Assembly: GCF_907164575.1 (NCBI RefSeq) | Contig: NZ_CAJQYY010000005.1 | Location: 153,555 to 217,554 of the forward strand | Reading direction: 5' to 3' | DNA: 64,000 bases | DNA from: Paraburkholderia gardini | GTDB taxonomy: Bacteria; Pseudomonadota; Gammaproteobacteria; Burkholderiales; Burkholderiaceae | Shown here: piece by piece, positions 20,308 through 29,718 of the stretch | Layout: every line of letters begins with the position of its first letter | Numbering within the stretch: the first letter of the stretch is position 1 | Program-made: the position numbers and the translations under genes | Notes under the pieces: model-generated | What the model was told of the DNA's origin: nothing | Databases searched by the model: none | Seen by the model: the letters and a program-made list of their open reading frames with translations, nothing else

Positions 20308-22013
20308 CCCTCGCGCGGCTAACCGGCGGCCTCATCTACGACCCGACGAACAATGTCGATGGCGAACGCCGCGACCTGTATATCCGCGACGGCCGTATCG
20401 TCGCGGAACCGCCAGCCGGCATGCCCGTCGATCATGACTACGACGCGACCGGCATGATCGTGATGGCGGGCGGCATCGACCTGCATTCGCACATTGGCGG
20501 CGGCAAGACGAACCTGTCGCGCCTGCTGCTGCCGGAAGACCACCGCAACGATGCGCCGCGCGGCGCGGATTACGAGTCCGCCGCCGATACGCAGGGCCGC
20601 TATCTGCGCATGCCGTCGTGCGGCATCTGCGCGCCCGGCACGCTCGCCACCGGCTATCGCTACGCCGAAATGGGCTACACGGCGGCGTTCGAGCCGGCGA
20701 TGATGCCGTCCAACGCGCGCCACACGCATCTGGAGATGGGCGACACGCCGATCATCGATCACGGTGCCTATGTGATGCTCGGCAACGACGAACTGCTGCT
20801 GCGGATGCTCGCCGCCCGCGACGGTTTCGAGCGGCTGCGCGACTACGTCGGCTGGACGCTGCATGCCAGCAAGGCGCTCGGCGTGAAGGTGGTGAACCCG
20901 GGCGGCATCTCGGCGTTCAAGTTCAACCAGCGCTCGCTCGATGTCGACGAGGCGCATGTGCATTACGGCGTCACGCCGCGCGACGTGCTGCGCACGCTCT
21001 CACGCGCGCTGACGGAGCTGCGCGTGCCGCATCCGCTGCATGTGCATGCGAGCAATCTCGGCGTGCCGGGCAATATCGCCTCGACCATCGCGACGATGGA
21101 TGCCGCCGACGGCCTGCCGATCCATCTCACGCACATCCAGTTTCACAGCTACGGCACGGAAGGCCCGCGCAAGTTTTCCTCGGGCGCGCGCGCGATCGCC
21201 GAAGCCGTCAACGCACGGCCGAACGTCTCGATCGACGTCGGCCAGATCATTTTCGGCCAGACCGTCACCGCTTCCGGCGACACGATGATGCAGTTCAGGA
21301 ACGCGCCGCTCGGCTCGCCCCGCAAGTGGATCGTGGGCGATATCGAATGCGACGCGGGCTGCGGCATCGTGCCGTTCCGCTACCGCGAGCAAAGCTATGT
21401 GAACGCGCTGCAATGGATCATCGGCCTGGAAATCTTCCTGCTGATCGACGACCCGTGGCGCGTGTCGATGACCACCGATCATCCGAACGGCGGCCCGTTC
21501 ACGAGCTATCCGCATCTGATCCGCCTGCTGATGGACAAAAGCTTTCGCGACGAACAGATCGCGAAGCTGCATCCCGAAGCGCAGGTCGCGAGCGCGCTGC
21601 CGGAACTCACCCGCGAACTGTCGCTCTACGAGATCGCGATCATCACGCGCGCCGGGCCGGCGCGCCTGCTCGGTCTCAAGGATCGCGGCCATCTCGGCGA
21701 AGGCGCGGCGGCGGATATCGCCGTCTATCGCGACGAGGCGGATCGCGAGCGCATGTTTTCGTCACCCGCGTATGTGTTCAAGGACGGCCAGCTCGTCGCG
21801 CGCGACGGCACGCTCGTCGCCACGCCGACCGGCGGCATCCACTACGTGTCACCCGACTTCGATCGCGGCATCGAAAAAACGCTGCGCGCGTACAGCGAGG
21901 CGAACCTCGTCGGCAACTTCGCGCACGCGGCGATCAGCGACGACGAAATCTGCGCGTGCTGCCGCGGCGGCCGGCTGCTGCCCGTCGCATGCCTCGCGGC
22001 GGTGAACCCATGA
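20304..22013 (+). CDS. fhcA: Formyltransferase/hydrolase complex subunit A
   Basis: This 569-residue amidohydrolase-fold subunit hydrolyses formyl-methylofuran to formate. Metal-site motifs are visible: GGIDLHSHIGGGKTN (HxH) near residues 54-68, a carbamylated-Lys region KVVNPGGISAFKFN, LHVHASN and HLTHIQFHSYG, with a late DHPNGGPF Asp-His. The C-terminus ends in a Cys pair (ICACCRGG). It overlaps fhcB upstream and fhcD downstream by ATGA each, so the complex subunits are made in a coupled way. Confidence 0.95.
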   Translation: MTLARLTGGLIYDPTNNVDGERRDLYIRDGRIVAEPPAGMPVDHDYDATGMIVMAGGIDLHSHIGGGKTNLSRLLLPEDHRNDAPRGADYESAADTQGRYLRMPSCGICAPGTLATGYRYAEMGYTAAFEPAMMPSNARHTHLEMGDTPIIDHGAYVMLGNDELLLRMLAARDGFERLRDYVGWTLHASKALGVKVVNPGGISAFKFNQRSLDVDEAHVHYGVTPRDVLRTLSRALTELRVPHPLHVHASNLGVPGNIASTIATMDAADGLPIHLTHIQFHSYGTEGPRKFSSGARAIAEAVNARPNVSIDVGQIIFGQTVTASGDTMMQFRNAPLGSPRKWIVGDIECDAGCGIVPFRYREQSYVNALQWIIGLEIFLLIDDPWRVSMTTDHPNGGPFTSYPHLIRLLMDKSFRDEQIAKLHPEAQVASALPELTRELSLYEIAIITRAGPARLLGLKDRGHLGEGAAADIAVYRDEADRERMFSSPAYVFKDGQLVARDGTLVATPTGGIHYVSPDFDRGIEKTLRAYSEANLVGNFAHAAISDDEICACCRGGRLLPVACLAAVNP

Positions 22014-22972
22014 CAAATGCCGCCGCGCCGATGGAAGTCAACGGCACGCTCATCGACGACACCTTCGCGGAAGCGTTCCCGATGAAGGCCACGAGGCTCG
22101 TCATCACCGCGCACACGCCCGTCTGGGCCAGGCACGCGGCGCAGTCGCTGACCGGCTTCGCCACCTCGGTCATCGGCTGCGGCTGCGAAGCGGGCATCGA
22201 GCGCGAACTGGGCAGCGACGAAACGCCCGACGGGCGGCCCGGCATCGCGGTGCTGCTGTTCGCGGTATCGTCGAAGGAACTGGCGAAGCAGATCGAGCGG
22301 CGCGTCGGCCAGTGCGTGCTGACGTGCCCGACGACCGCGATCTACAGCGGCATCGATCCCGCGACGAGCCGCGCGCCGCGCTCGGACGACGCCGCGCTCG
22401 GCAAGAACCTGCGTTTCTTCGGCGACGGCTGGCAGATTTCGAAGATGATCGGCACCACGCGCTACTGGCGCGTGCCGGTGATGGACGGCGAATTCGTCTG
22501 CGAGGAAACCGCCGTCACGGTCAAGGGCGTCGGCGGCGGCAACCTGCTGCTGCTCGGCACCGACATCGACGCCGCGCTCGCCGCGGCCGAAGCCGCCGCC
22601 GCCGCGATGCGCGCGCTGCCGAACGTGATCATGCCGTTCCCGGGCGGCGTCGTGCGCTCCGGCTCGAAAATCGGCTCGAAATATGCAGGCGCGACGGCAT
22701 CGACGAACGACGCGTTCTGCCCGACGCTCACCGGCCTCGCGAAACGCAGCGAACTGACCGCCGAAGTGGGCTGCGTGATGGAAATCGTGATCGACGGCCT
22801 GACCGACGGCGACGTCGGCGCGGCGATGACGGCCGGCATCGCCGCGGCCGCCGCGCGCGGACGCGCCGCCGGCGTACTGCGGATTTCAGCTGGCAATTAC
22901 GGCGGCAAGCTCGGTCCCTGGCACTTCCATCTGCACGAAATGGCGGCCGCTGCCGGGCGGAGGCCCGCATGA
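22010..22972 (+). CDS. fhcD: Formylmethanofuran:H4MPT formyltransferase subunit
   Basis: This 320-residue homologue of archaeal Ftr transfers the formyl group between H4MPT and methylofuran. It begins MTNAAAPMEVNGTLIDDTFAEAF and has MKATRLVITAHT, SVIGCGCEAGIE, RVGQCVLTCPTTAIY and GGKLGPWHFHLHEM, all typical of Ftr. The start at 22010 is set by the ATGA overlap with fhcA; a 784-residue frame opening at 20618 runs out of frame through fhcA and is not real. Confidence 0.96.
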   Translation: MTNAAAPMEVNGTLIDDTFAEAFPMKATRLVITAHTPVWARHAAQSLTGFATSVIGCGCEAGIERELGSDETPDGRPGIAVLLFAVSSKELAKQIERRVGQCVLTCPTTAIYSGIDPATSRAPRSDDAALGKNLRFFGDGWQISKMIGTTRYWRVPVMDGEFVCEETAVTVKGVGGGNLLLLGTDIDAALAAAEAAAAAMRALPNVIMPFPGGVVRSGSKIGSKYAGATASTNDAFCPTLTGLAKRSELTAEVGCVMEIVIDGLTDGDVGAAMTAGIAAAAARGRAAGVLRISAGNYGGKLGPWHFHLHEMAAAAGRRPA

Positions 22973-23787
22973 GCACGACCACGCTGCGCGTCAGGCACGC
23001 GCCGGGCTTTCGCGTGAACGCCGCGCGCCTGCTGCCCGCCGCGCTCGCCGCATTGCCGGTCGCGGACGTGGCACGCATCGCGTTGCCCGCCGGCAACGAA
23101 ACCTGCGCGGCGGCCGACCTGTTCGACATCGCGCGCGCGGACAGCGAACACACCGCGCTCGTGATCGAAGGCGACGTGCGCTGGCTCGACCACGTCGGCG
23201 CGCAGCTCGACGAAGGCAGCCTCACCGTGCACGGTTCATGCGGCGATTACGCCGGGTTGCGGATGAACGGCGGCACGCTTCAGATCGAAGGCGACGCGGG
23301 CCGCTTTACGGGCTGCGAAATGCGCGGCGGACGCCTGACGGTGACGGGCAACAGCGGCGCGTTCGCGGCCGGTGCGCTGCCGGGCGACATGGAAGGCATG
23401 ACAGGCGGCACGCTGACGATCCACGGCCACGCCGGCGCGCGCCTCGCGGACCGGATGCGCCGCGGCCTCGTGCTGGTGGGCGGCGACGCGGGCGAATGCG
23501 CGGCCTCGCGGATGGTGGCGGGCACGGTCGGCATTGCGGGACGCGCCGGCGCGCACTACGGTTATGGCATGCGGCGCGGCACATTGCTGCTGTTGCAGGC
23601 GCCCGCGCGGATTCCACCCACCTTCACCGAAGGCGGACGCGGCTTCGATGTGTTCTGGTCGCTGCTGGTGCGCTCGTTCGCGCAGGAAATCGCGCCATTT
23701 TCGGCGTTGCGCGGCGCGGCGCTGCCGCGACGGTACGCGGGCGATCTGGCGGTGGACGGTCGCGGCGAACTGCTGATCGTCCGTTAG
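22969..23787 (+). CDS. fhcC: Formyltransferase/hydrolase complex subunit C
   Basis: This 272-residue protein resembles FmdC/FwdC and the glutamate synthase alpha C-terminal domain. It is a right-handed beta-helix with repeated G-x-x-x-G turns (GGTLQIEGDAGRFTGCEM, GGRLTVTGNSGAFA, GGTLTIHGHAGARLADRM, AGTVGIAGRAGAHYGYGM). It is a structural part of the Fhc complex. It overlaps fhcD by ATGA and ends the fhcBADC unit; the next gene begins 125 bp on. Confidence 0.94.
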   Translation: MSTTTLRVRHAPGFRVNAARLLPAALAALPVADVARIALPAGNETCAAADLFDIARADSEHTALVIEGDVRWLDHVGAQLDEGSLTVHGSCGDYAGLRMNGGTLQIEGDAGRFTGCEMRGGRLTVTGNSGAFAAGALPGDMEGMTGGTLTIHGHAGARLADRMRRGLVLVGGDAGECAASRMVAGTVGIAGRAGAHYGYGMRRGTLLLLQAPARIPPTFTEGGRGFDVFWSLLVRSFAQEIAPFSALRGAALPRRYAGDLAVDGRGELLIVR

Positions 23788-23912
23788 CGGCAACGGATCG
23801 GCGGGCGGACCCTGGGTAAAACCGGATAGCCCGGGACGTACTAGAGGAACAAACAGAAAGTGGACGACGTGCAGTGTGAAAGCGGCGCCCACGACAGAAA
23901 ATGGAGGCAGGC

Positions 23913-24479
23913 ATGAACACTGCGCAATCGTCCGATGCGACCCGGAACGCCGGGGCACACGGGCCGCGCTATGCGCCGTCGCTGATCGCGTTGCACTGGC
24001 TGATCGGGCTCATCATCATAGGGATGCTGTGCATCGGCCTGTACATGGTCGGCCTGCCGAAAGGCCTGCCGTTCAAGGCGACGCTGATCAACTTCCACAA
24101 GTCGCTGGGCATGACCGTTTTCCTGCTGGTGCTGATCCGCATCGTGGTGCGCATGGCCGTCGGACGACCGGCCCTGCCGCCTATGCGAGCGTGGCAACGC
24201 GCCGCCGCGCGCATTACGCAGGTTCTTTTATATGTGGGAATGATCGTGATGCCGCTGACCGGCTATCTCGGCTCGTCGTTCAATTCATATGGCACGCGCT
24301 TCTGGGGCATCCTGCTGCCCAAATGGGGCTGGGACGACAAGGGATTGCGCAGTCTCTTCTTCGGCATTCATACGGTCTGCGCATGGGCCCTGATCGCGCT
24401 GGTCGCGCTCCATATCGCCGGTGCGCTCAAGCATCAGCTGATCGACCGCGACGGCCTGCTCGCGAGGATGCTGCCATGA
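23913..24479 (+). CDS. Cytochrome b561 family membrane protein
   Basis: This 188-residue protein has four hydrophobic segments (starting about residues 26, 70, 110 and 150) and His residues placed as in bacterial cytochrome b561 (SLIALHWLIG, INFHKSLGM, GIHTVCAWAL, VALHIAGALKHQ), so it probably binds two haems and moves electrons from quinol. The ATG at 23913 is chosen because GGAGG (23903-23907) lies 5 bp before it. Its stop overlaps a small frame that leads into pqqB, so it is tied to the pqq operon. Confidence 0.9.
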   Translation: MNTAQSSDATRNAGAHGPRYAPSLIALHWLIGLIIIGMLCIGLYMVGLPKGLPFKATLINFHKSLGMTVFLLVLIRIVVRMAVGRPALPPMRAWQRAAARITQVLLYVGMIVMPLTGYLGSSFNSYGTRFWGILLPKWGWDDKGLRSLFFGIHTVCAWALIALVALHIAGALKHQLIDRDGLLARMLP

Positions 24480-24532
24480 GCGACGCCATGCTTTTCCTGC
24501 TCACGCCACCCTTTCGCGGAGACGCTCAATGA
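24476..24532 (+). CDS. 18-codon open frame bridging cytochrome b561 and pqqB
   Basis: This short frame ([18 protein letters not shown]) opens with an ATGA overlap on the cytochrome b561 stop and closes with an ATGA overlap on the pqqB start, at the spot where pqqA is usually found. It has no PqqA Glu/Tyr motif. It may serve only to couple translation from one gene to the next, or it may be chance. GGAGA inside it is the ribosome site of pqqB. Confidence 0.3.
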   Translation: MSDAMLFLLTPPFRGDAQ

Positions 24533-25449
24533 AAATCCGCGTACTCGGTTCCTCGGCAGGCGGCGGGTTTCCGCAGTGGAACTGCAACTGCCGCAACTGC
24601 GACGGCGTGCGTCGCGGCACGTTGAAGGCGACGCCGCGCACGCAGTCGTCGATCGTCGTCAGCGCGAACGGCGAGGACTGGCTGCTGGTGAACGCGTCGC
24701 CGGACATCCTCGCGCAGATCGCCGCGCATCGCGAACTGCAGCCGGCTCGCCGCCCGCGCGACAGCGGCATCGCCGCCGTCCTGACGATGGATGCGCAGAT
24801 CGATCACGTCACGGGTCTGCTGATGCTGCGCGAGCGCGATACGCCGCTGCCGCTCTATACGACCGGTGTCGTGTGGCAAGACCTGAGCAGCGGTTTTCCC
24901 GTCACGTCGATCCTGTCGCATTACTGCGGCGTGGAGCGGCATGACGTGCCGTTCGACGGCGAGGCGTTGACGATCCCGGCACTCGCCAGCGTGCGCATCG
25001 AAGCGCTTGCCCTGTCGAGCAAGGCACCGCCGTATTCGCCGCATCGCGAGGCGCCGCAGCCGGGCGACAACATCGGCCTGTCGTTTGTCGATACGCACTC
25101 GGGCAAGCGGGCGTTCTATGCGCCCGGCCTCGGCGCGATCGAGCCGCACGTGATGGCGGCGATGCGCCGTGCGGATCTGCTGCTTGTCGACGGCACGTGC
25201 TGGACCAACGACGAAATGATCCAGCTCGGCCTGTCGAGGAAAACCGCCGCCGATATGGGGCATCTCGCGCAAACCGGTGCGGGCGGCATGATCGAGGTGC
25301 TCGATGCGATCGACCGTCCGGGCGTGCGCAAGGTGCTTATCCACATCAACAACACGAACCCGATTCTTGTCGAGGATGGCCCGGAGCGCCGCGTGCTCGC
25401 CGAACACGGTATCGAGGTCGCCCGCGACGGCATGGCCTTCGAACTCTGA
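24529..25449 (+). CDS. pqqB: PQQ biosynthesis protein PqqB
   Basis: This 306-residue metallo-hydrolase-fold protein is needed for PQQ synthesis, probably hydroxylating the cross-linked Glu-Tyr intermediate. Typical signatures are [19 protein letters not shown] at the start, then CNCRNCDG (structural zinc Cys cluster), [29 protein letters not shown] and [11 protein letters not shown]. The length fits the family. It is translationally coupled to the upstream short frame and followed by pqqC after 37 bp. Confidence 0.97.
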   Translation: MKIRVLGSSAGGGFPQWNCNCRNCDGVRRGTLKATPRTQSSIVVSANGEDWLLVNASPDILAQIAAHRELQPARRPRDSGIAAVLTMDAQIDHVTGLLMLRERDTPLPLYTTGVVWQDLSSGFPVTSILSHYCGVERHDVPFDGEALTIPALASVRIEALALSSKAPPYSPHREAPQPGDNIGLSFVDTHSGKRAFYAPGLGAIEPHVMAAMRRADLLLVDGTCWTNDEMIQLGLSRKTAADMGHLAQTGAGGMIEVLDAIDRPGVRKVLIHINNTNPILVEDGPERRVLAEHGIEVARDGMAFEL

Positions 25450-25486
25450 CGCACATCGACGTGAACCCGACCGATGGAGACCGCAG

Positions 25487-26233
25487 GTGAATACATTGCC
25501 CTTCCCGCCTCGCCGCAACGTTGAACCCACGCATGCCGGCGACGCGAAGCCCGCCTGGTCGCGCGAGGAATTCGAGGCACAGTTGCGCGCCAAGGGCGCG
25601 GGTTATCACATTCATCATCCGTTCAACGTCAAGATGAACGGCGGCGGCTGTTCGCATGAACAGATCCGCGGCTGGGTCGCGAACCGCTTTTACTATCAGA
25701 TCAACATTCCACTGAAAGACGCCGCGATCCTGTCGAACTGCCCGGATCGCGAAACGCGCCGCCGCTGGGTGCTGCGCGTGCTCGATCACGACGGCTACGG
25801 CGACGACGAAGGCGGCATCGAGACGTGGGCGCGTCTGGGCGATGCGGTCGGCCTCACGCGCGACGCGCTCTGGTCGCTCGAACATGTCGCGCCCGGCGTG
25901 CGCTTCGCGGTGGACGCCTACGTGAACTTCGCGCGCCGCGCGCCGTGGCAGGAAGCGGTGTGCTCGTCGCTCACGGAAATCTTCGCGCCGCAGATTCATC
26001 GCGACCGGCTCGCGACGTGGCCTGAACACTATCCGTGGATCGAGCCCGCCGGGCTCACGTATTTCCGCTCGCGCATCTCGCTCGCGCAGCGCGACGTGGA
26101 GCACGGCCTCGCCGTCACGCTCGATTACTTCAGGACGCGCGAGCAGCAGGAACGTGCGCTGGACATTCTGCAGTTCAAGCTCGACATCCTGTGGACCATG
26201 CTGGATGCCATCGAAAAGGCCTTCCCGACATGA
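25487..26233 (+). CDS. pqqC: Pyrroloquinoline-quinone synthase PqqC
   Basis: This 248-residue haem-oxygenase-fold oxidase performs the last ring closure and eight-electron oxidation to PQQ. Blocks seen are [57 protein letters not shown] and [15 protein letters not shown]. The proposed start is GTG at 25487 with GGAGA about 10 bp upstream; no ATG fits the family start. It overlaps pqqD by ATGA. Confidence 0.95.
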   Translation: MNTLPFPPRRNVEPTHAGDAKPAWSREEFEAQLRAKGAGYHIHHPFNVKMNGGGCSHEQIRGWVANRFYYQINIPLKDAAILSNCPDRETRRRWVLRVLDHDGYGDDEGGIETWARLGDAVGLTRDALWSLEHVAPGVRFAVDAYVNFARRAPWQEAVCSSLTEIFAPQIHRDRLATWPEHYPWIEPAGLTYFRSRISLAQRDVEHGLAVTLDYFRTREQQERALDILQFKLDILWTMLDAIEKAFPT

Positions 26234-26529
26234 ACGACAACGCTTCCCCGGAAAACGGCACGCAGGCGGCCGGCAGCGCATGGCGCCCCCGGCTGAAGAC
26301 ACTGTTTCGCCTGCAGTGGGAGCCGGCGCAGGACGCGCACGTGCTGCTCTACCCCGAGGGCATGGTGAAACTGAACCCGAGCGCCGCGCAGATCCTGCTG
26401 CGCTGCGACGGCACGCGCGATCTGCCCGCGCTCGTCGCGGACCTCGAACAGGCGTTCAACGTAACCGGCCTCGCGCCCGAGGTGCAGACGTTCGTCGACC
26501 ACGCCCAGACGCGCGGCTGGCTGGAATAA
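26230..26529 (+). CDS. pqqD: PQQ peptide chaperone PqqD
   Basis: This 99-residue protein of the RiPP-recognition-element fold binds PqqA and presents it to PqqE. The family core is [40 protein letters not shown] followed by a helical [10 protein letters not shown] segment. The N-terminal 18 residues look unstructured. It starts within the pqqC stop (ATGA) and is followed by pqqE after 5 bp. Confidence 0.95.
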   Translation: MNDNASPENGTQAAGSAWRPRLKTLFRLQWEPAQDAHVLLYPEGMVKLNPSAAQILLRCDGTRDLPALVADLEQAFNVTGLAPEVQTFVDHAQTRGWLE

Positions 26530-26534
26530 ACATC

Positions 26535-27770
26535 ATGACCGACCTTTCCCGTCCCGATACGATTGCGCAGACCGCCGCGCGACCTGAAGCGAAACCGGAT
26601 GCCATCGCGCCGCCGCTCTGGCTGCTCGCGGAGCTGACGTATCGCTGCCCGCTGCACTGCGTGTTCTGCTACAACCCGACCAACTACACCGACCATTCGC
26701 GCGAGCTCTCCACCGCGCAGTGGATCGACGTGCTGCGCGAGGCGCGTGCGCTGGGCGCGGCGCAACTCGGCTTTTCCGGCGGCGAGCCGCTCCTGCGCGA
26801 CGATCTCGAAGTGCTGGTCGGCGAGGCGCGGCAACTCGGCTTCTATACGAACCTCATCACGTCCGGCATCGGCCTTACCGATACACGCCTCGATGCGCTG
26901 AAAGCGGCGGGCCTCGATCATATCCAGCTGTCGTTTCAGGACTCGACGCAGGAACTCAACGACTTCCTGAGCAGCACGCGCACGTTCGATCTCAAGAAGC
27001 GTGTGGCCGCGTCGATCAAGGCGCATGGTTTTCCGATGGTGCTCAACTGCGTGCTGCATCGCTTCAACCTGCCGCACGTCGACAAGATCATCGACATGGC
27101 GCTCGCGATGGACGCCGAATACCTGGAACTCGCGAACACGCAGTACTACGGCTGGGCGCATACGAATCGCGCGCAACTGATGCCGACCGCCGGACAGCTG
27201 CAGGAAGCGGAAGCCGTCGTGAACCGCTACCGGAAAGAAATCGGCGAGCGCTGCAAGATCTTCTTTGTCGTGCCCGATTACTTCGAAACGCGCCCGAAGC
27301 GTTGCATGAACGGCTGGGGCGCGGTGTTCCTCGGCATCGCGCCGGACGGCGCGGCGCTGCCGTGTCACACGGCGCGCTCGCTGCCGGGCCTCACGTTTCC
27401 GAACGTCACCGACATGCCGCTGCGCGAGATCTGGTACGAGAGCGACGCGTTCAACCGCTTCCGCGGTTTCGGCTGGATGAAAGAGCCGTGCCGCAGTTGC
27501 GACGAAAAGGAGCGCGACCTGGGCGGTTGCCGGTGCCAGGCGTATCTGTTGACGGGCGATCCGGCGAACGCGGACCCGGTCTGCGACAAGTCGCCGGAAC
27601 ACGAACACGTTGTGCAGGTCGTGCGCGCGGCCGCCACCCGCACGCCGGCGCAACAGATCACCAAAGAGCAACCCGTGCTGTTTCGCAACGACGCCAATTC
27701 GCGACGGCTCGCTGCAGCCGGCGATGGCCACCCACCGGATCACCCGGTCAGTCGAGGAGAGCGCACATGA
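26535..27770 (+). CDS. pqqE: PqqA peptide cyclase PqqE (radical SAM)
   Basis: This 411-residue radical SAM enzyme cross-links Glu and Tyr of PqqA. The CxxxCxxC cluster motif is CPLHCVFC near residue 38, followed by the GFSGGEPLLR SAM motif. The SPASM domain binds auxiliary clusters through later Cys residues (KRCMNGWGA, LPCHTA, PCRSCDEKERDLGGCRCQAY, DPVCDK). It has a longer C-terminal tail than most PqqE proteins (about 35 disordered residues). It overlaps the response regulator gene by ATGA. Confidence 0.97.
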   Translation: MTDLSRPDTIAQTAARPEAKPDAIAPPLWLLAELTYRCPLHCVFCYNPTNYTDHSRELSTAQWIDVLREARALGAAQLGFSGGEPLLRDDLEVLVGEARQLGFYTNLITSGIGLTDTRLDALKAAGLDHIQLSFQDSTQELNDFLSSTRTFDLKKRVAASIKAHGFPMVLNCVLHRFNLPHVDKIIDMALAMDAEYLELANTQYYGWAHTNRAQLMPTAGQLQEAEAVVNRYRKEIGERCKIFFVVPDYFETRPKRCMNGWGAVFLGIAPDGAALPCHTARSLPGLTFPNVTDMPLREIWYESDAFNRFRGFGWMKEPCRSCDEKERDLGGCRCQAYLLTGDPANADPVCDKSPEHEHVVQVVRAAATRTPAQQITKEQPVLFRNDANSRRLAAAGDGHPPDHPVSRGERT

Positions 27771-28435
27771 CAAACGCCCCCATCTCCGTCCTGCTGGTGG
27801 ACGATCACGCGGTGGTCCGCGAAGGCTACCGGCGGCTGCTCGAACTGAGCCCCGACGTGCGGGTCGCGGGCGAAGCAGGCGATGCCGCGCAGGCCTATCA
27901 GCGCTTTTGCGCGTTGCAGCCGGACGTCGTCGTGATGGATCTCGCGTTGCCGGGTGCGAGCGGCATCGAGGCGATGCGGCGCATGCTCGCGCGCGAGCCC
28001 GATGCACATGTGCTGATCTTCAGCGTGCATGAGGAAACGCTGTTCGTGCGGCGCGCGCTCGATGCCGGCGCGCGCGGCTACGTGACGAAGGCCAGCGCGC
28101 CGGATGTGCTCGTGGAGGCGGTGCGTTCGGTCGCCCGGCGCGTGTGCTATCTGAGCGCGGATGTCTCGCAGGCGCTCGCGCTGCGCACGTCGTTTCAGGA
28201 AGGGCCGCCTGGGCGGCAGCTATCGGCGCGTGAATTCGAGGTGCTGCGTCTGCTCGTGCAGGGTTACACGCTGCCGAGCATCGCCGAGCGTCTCGGCCTG
28301 AGCCAGAAGACGGTCGCCAATCATCAATCCGTGATCCGGCAGAAATTCGGCGCGGACAATGGCGTGCAGCTCGCGCAGATCGCGAACCGCCTCGGCCTTC
28401 ACTTTTCGGAATTCGCCGCGGCGCCCGCCGGTTGA
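27767..28435 (+). CDS. NarL/LuxR-family response regulator
   Basis: This 222-residue response regulator has receiver domain residues 1-120 (VLLVDDHAVVREGYRRLL; phospho-acceptor Asp in VVVMDLALPG; Lys in GYVTKASAP) and a LuxR-type helix-turn-helix near 150-205 (LSAREFEVLRLLVQGYTLPSIAERLGLSQKTVANH). It is the last gene of the pqqBCDE transcript by ATGA overlap and its end overlaps the convergent kinase gene by 37 bp. It probably controls PQQ or alcohol-oxidation genes, by position. Confidence 0.93.
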   Translation: MTNAPISVLLVDDHAVVREGYRRLLELSPDVRVAGEAGDAAQAYQRFCALQPDVVVMDLALPGASGIEAMRRMLAREPDAHVLIFSVHEETLFVRRALDAGARGYVTKASAPDVLVEAVRSVARRVCYLSADVSQALALRTSFQEGPPGRQLSAREFEVLRLLVQGYTLPSIAERLGLSQKTVANHQSVIRQKFGADNGVQLAQIANRLGLHFSEFAAAPAG

Positions 28436-29421
28436 CTGGCTACGTTCGGCGTCGTGGGGCTGGCCTGAGCCGGCACGCGCGCGCAAAACAGAAATCCGCT
28501 GCCCGGCTCACTCGCGATGTGAAACTCGCCGCCGAGCGCCTCGACGCGCTCGCGCATGCCGATCAGCCCGAGCCCCTTGCGCGGGATCGACAGATCGACG
28601 CCCGGCCCGTCGTCGGCCATGGTGATCACGATCTCGCCGTCCTCGCCCGCCGTGCGCACCAGATAAATCTCCACGCGGGCGTTACGCGCGAACTTCGATA
28701 TGTTCGTGAGCCCTTCCTGCACGAGCCGGTAGAGCGTGATGTTCAGCGCGTCGCCGGCCGCGGAGAAATCGCCTTCCACCGTCAGCGTGAACGAAGCACC
28801 CGGCAGCCGTTCGCGCCAGCCTTCGACGCAATGTTCCAGCGCGCCCGGCAGGCCGAATTCGTCGAGCCCGGTCGGGCGCAGCCGGCGGATCATCCCGCCA
28901 ATCTCGCGATACACGTGATGCGCGCTTTGCATCAGCGCGAGGGAAATCCGGTGAATCTCCGGCTCGCGCGGAACCGCCAGATCGCGGATACGTGCGGCGT
29001 CGAGTGAAATCGAGTTCAGATACTGCCCGAGTTCATCGTGCAGTTCGCGGGCGAGGTGACGCCGCTCGTTCTCCTGCGCATCGATGCCCTGGCTCGCGAG
29101 CCGGCGATTGTCGGCGAGCAGCCGTTCGGCTTCCTCTTCCAGTTCGCGGCGGCGGATCAGTTCGCGCTGCGATTCGCGATAGCGGCGCCACGCGAACCAG
29201 GCAAGGCCGCTTGCCAGCACGAACAGCGTGGGCGGCAATTCGTCGACCTGAAAGCGCTCGGCGCCGCGCGTCCAGCGATAGAACCGCTCGCCGAAATCCA
29301 GCGTCGCGCACAGCACCGCCGCGATCACGGTGATCGCCGCCACGCACGCCAGATCGCGCCGCACCGTCGAGCGCGGTGCGATCTGGCGTGCAGCGGATGA
29401 AAGGTGGGAATCGGGTGGCAT
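28399..29421 (-). CDS. Membrane sensor histidine kinase (HisKA_3 type)
   Basis: This 340-residue kinase has two hydrophobic spans near the N-terminus (about 25-45 and 65-85), a coiled-coil linker, the HisKA_3 phospho-His box ERRHLARELHDELGQYLNSI, and an ATPase domain with ITMADDGPGVDL and GLGLIGMRERVEALGGEF. It is the natural partner of the adjacent LuxR-type regulator although transcribed towards it. The ATG at 29421 (MPPDSHLSS) is preferred; a frame from 29472 adds 17 unconserved residues. The ligand is not apparent; the periplasmic loop is very short. Confidence 0.9.
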   Translation of the reverse strand: MPPDSHLSSAARQIAPRSTVRRDLACVAAITVIAAVLCATLDFGERFYRWTRGAERFQVDELPPTLFVLASGLAWFAWRRYRESQRELIRRRELEEEAERLLADNRRLASQGIDAQENERRHLARELHDELGQYLNSISLDAARIRDLAVPREPEIHRISLALMQSAHHVYREIGGMIRRLRPTGLDEFGLPGALEHCVEGWRERLPGASFTLTVEGDFSAAGDALNITLYRLVQEGLTNISKFARNARVEIYLVRTAGEDGEIVITMADDGPGVDLSIPRKGLGLIGMRERVEALGGEFHIASEPGSGFLFCARVPAQASPTTPNVASQPAGAAANSEK

Positions 29422-29669
29422 CACGAAACCTATTCTACGCAGCGAACCCGCTGCAGTTGCATGCGCGCGCAACGAAAACGGCCTTCAGGAACGCTTCCCT
29501 GCGCGATCGGGAGAACTTCCCGGGCCATGCGGGACCGCCTTGTGCGACGCTATCTGTAAGGTACCGGGCCGGCCCCGCGCGTACGCCTCGACATGCGCGG
29601 CAACGTGCGACACGCGAGACATCACACCGGCAACGATAGTCAATGTACTGGCAGCAACAACTTGCATGG

Positions 29670-29704
29670 GACCAGAGTAAGGCGCTAAAGCGCCAACTCT
29701 GGTC
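29670..29704 (+). promoter_or_regulatory. Large stem-loop in the leader of the TonB receptor gene
   Basis: GACCAGAG (29670-29677) pairs with CTCTGGTC (29697-29704), and inside it GGCGCT pairs with AGCGCC around an AA loop (29681-29694), with a small UAA/AA internal loop. The structure ends about 5 bp before the AGGAG ribosome site of the receptor gene. It has no T-run, so it is better read as a 5'-leader control element than as a terminator. Confidence 0.6.
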
Positions 29705-29718
29705 GACAGGAGACGACG

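Noticed and set aside
20618..22972. A 784-codon plus-strand frame
   Set aside because: Codons before 22010 are the out-of-frame reading of fhcA; only the fhcD part is conserved.
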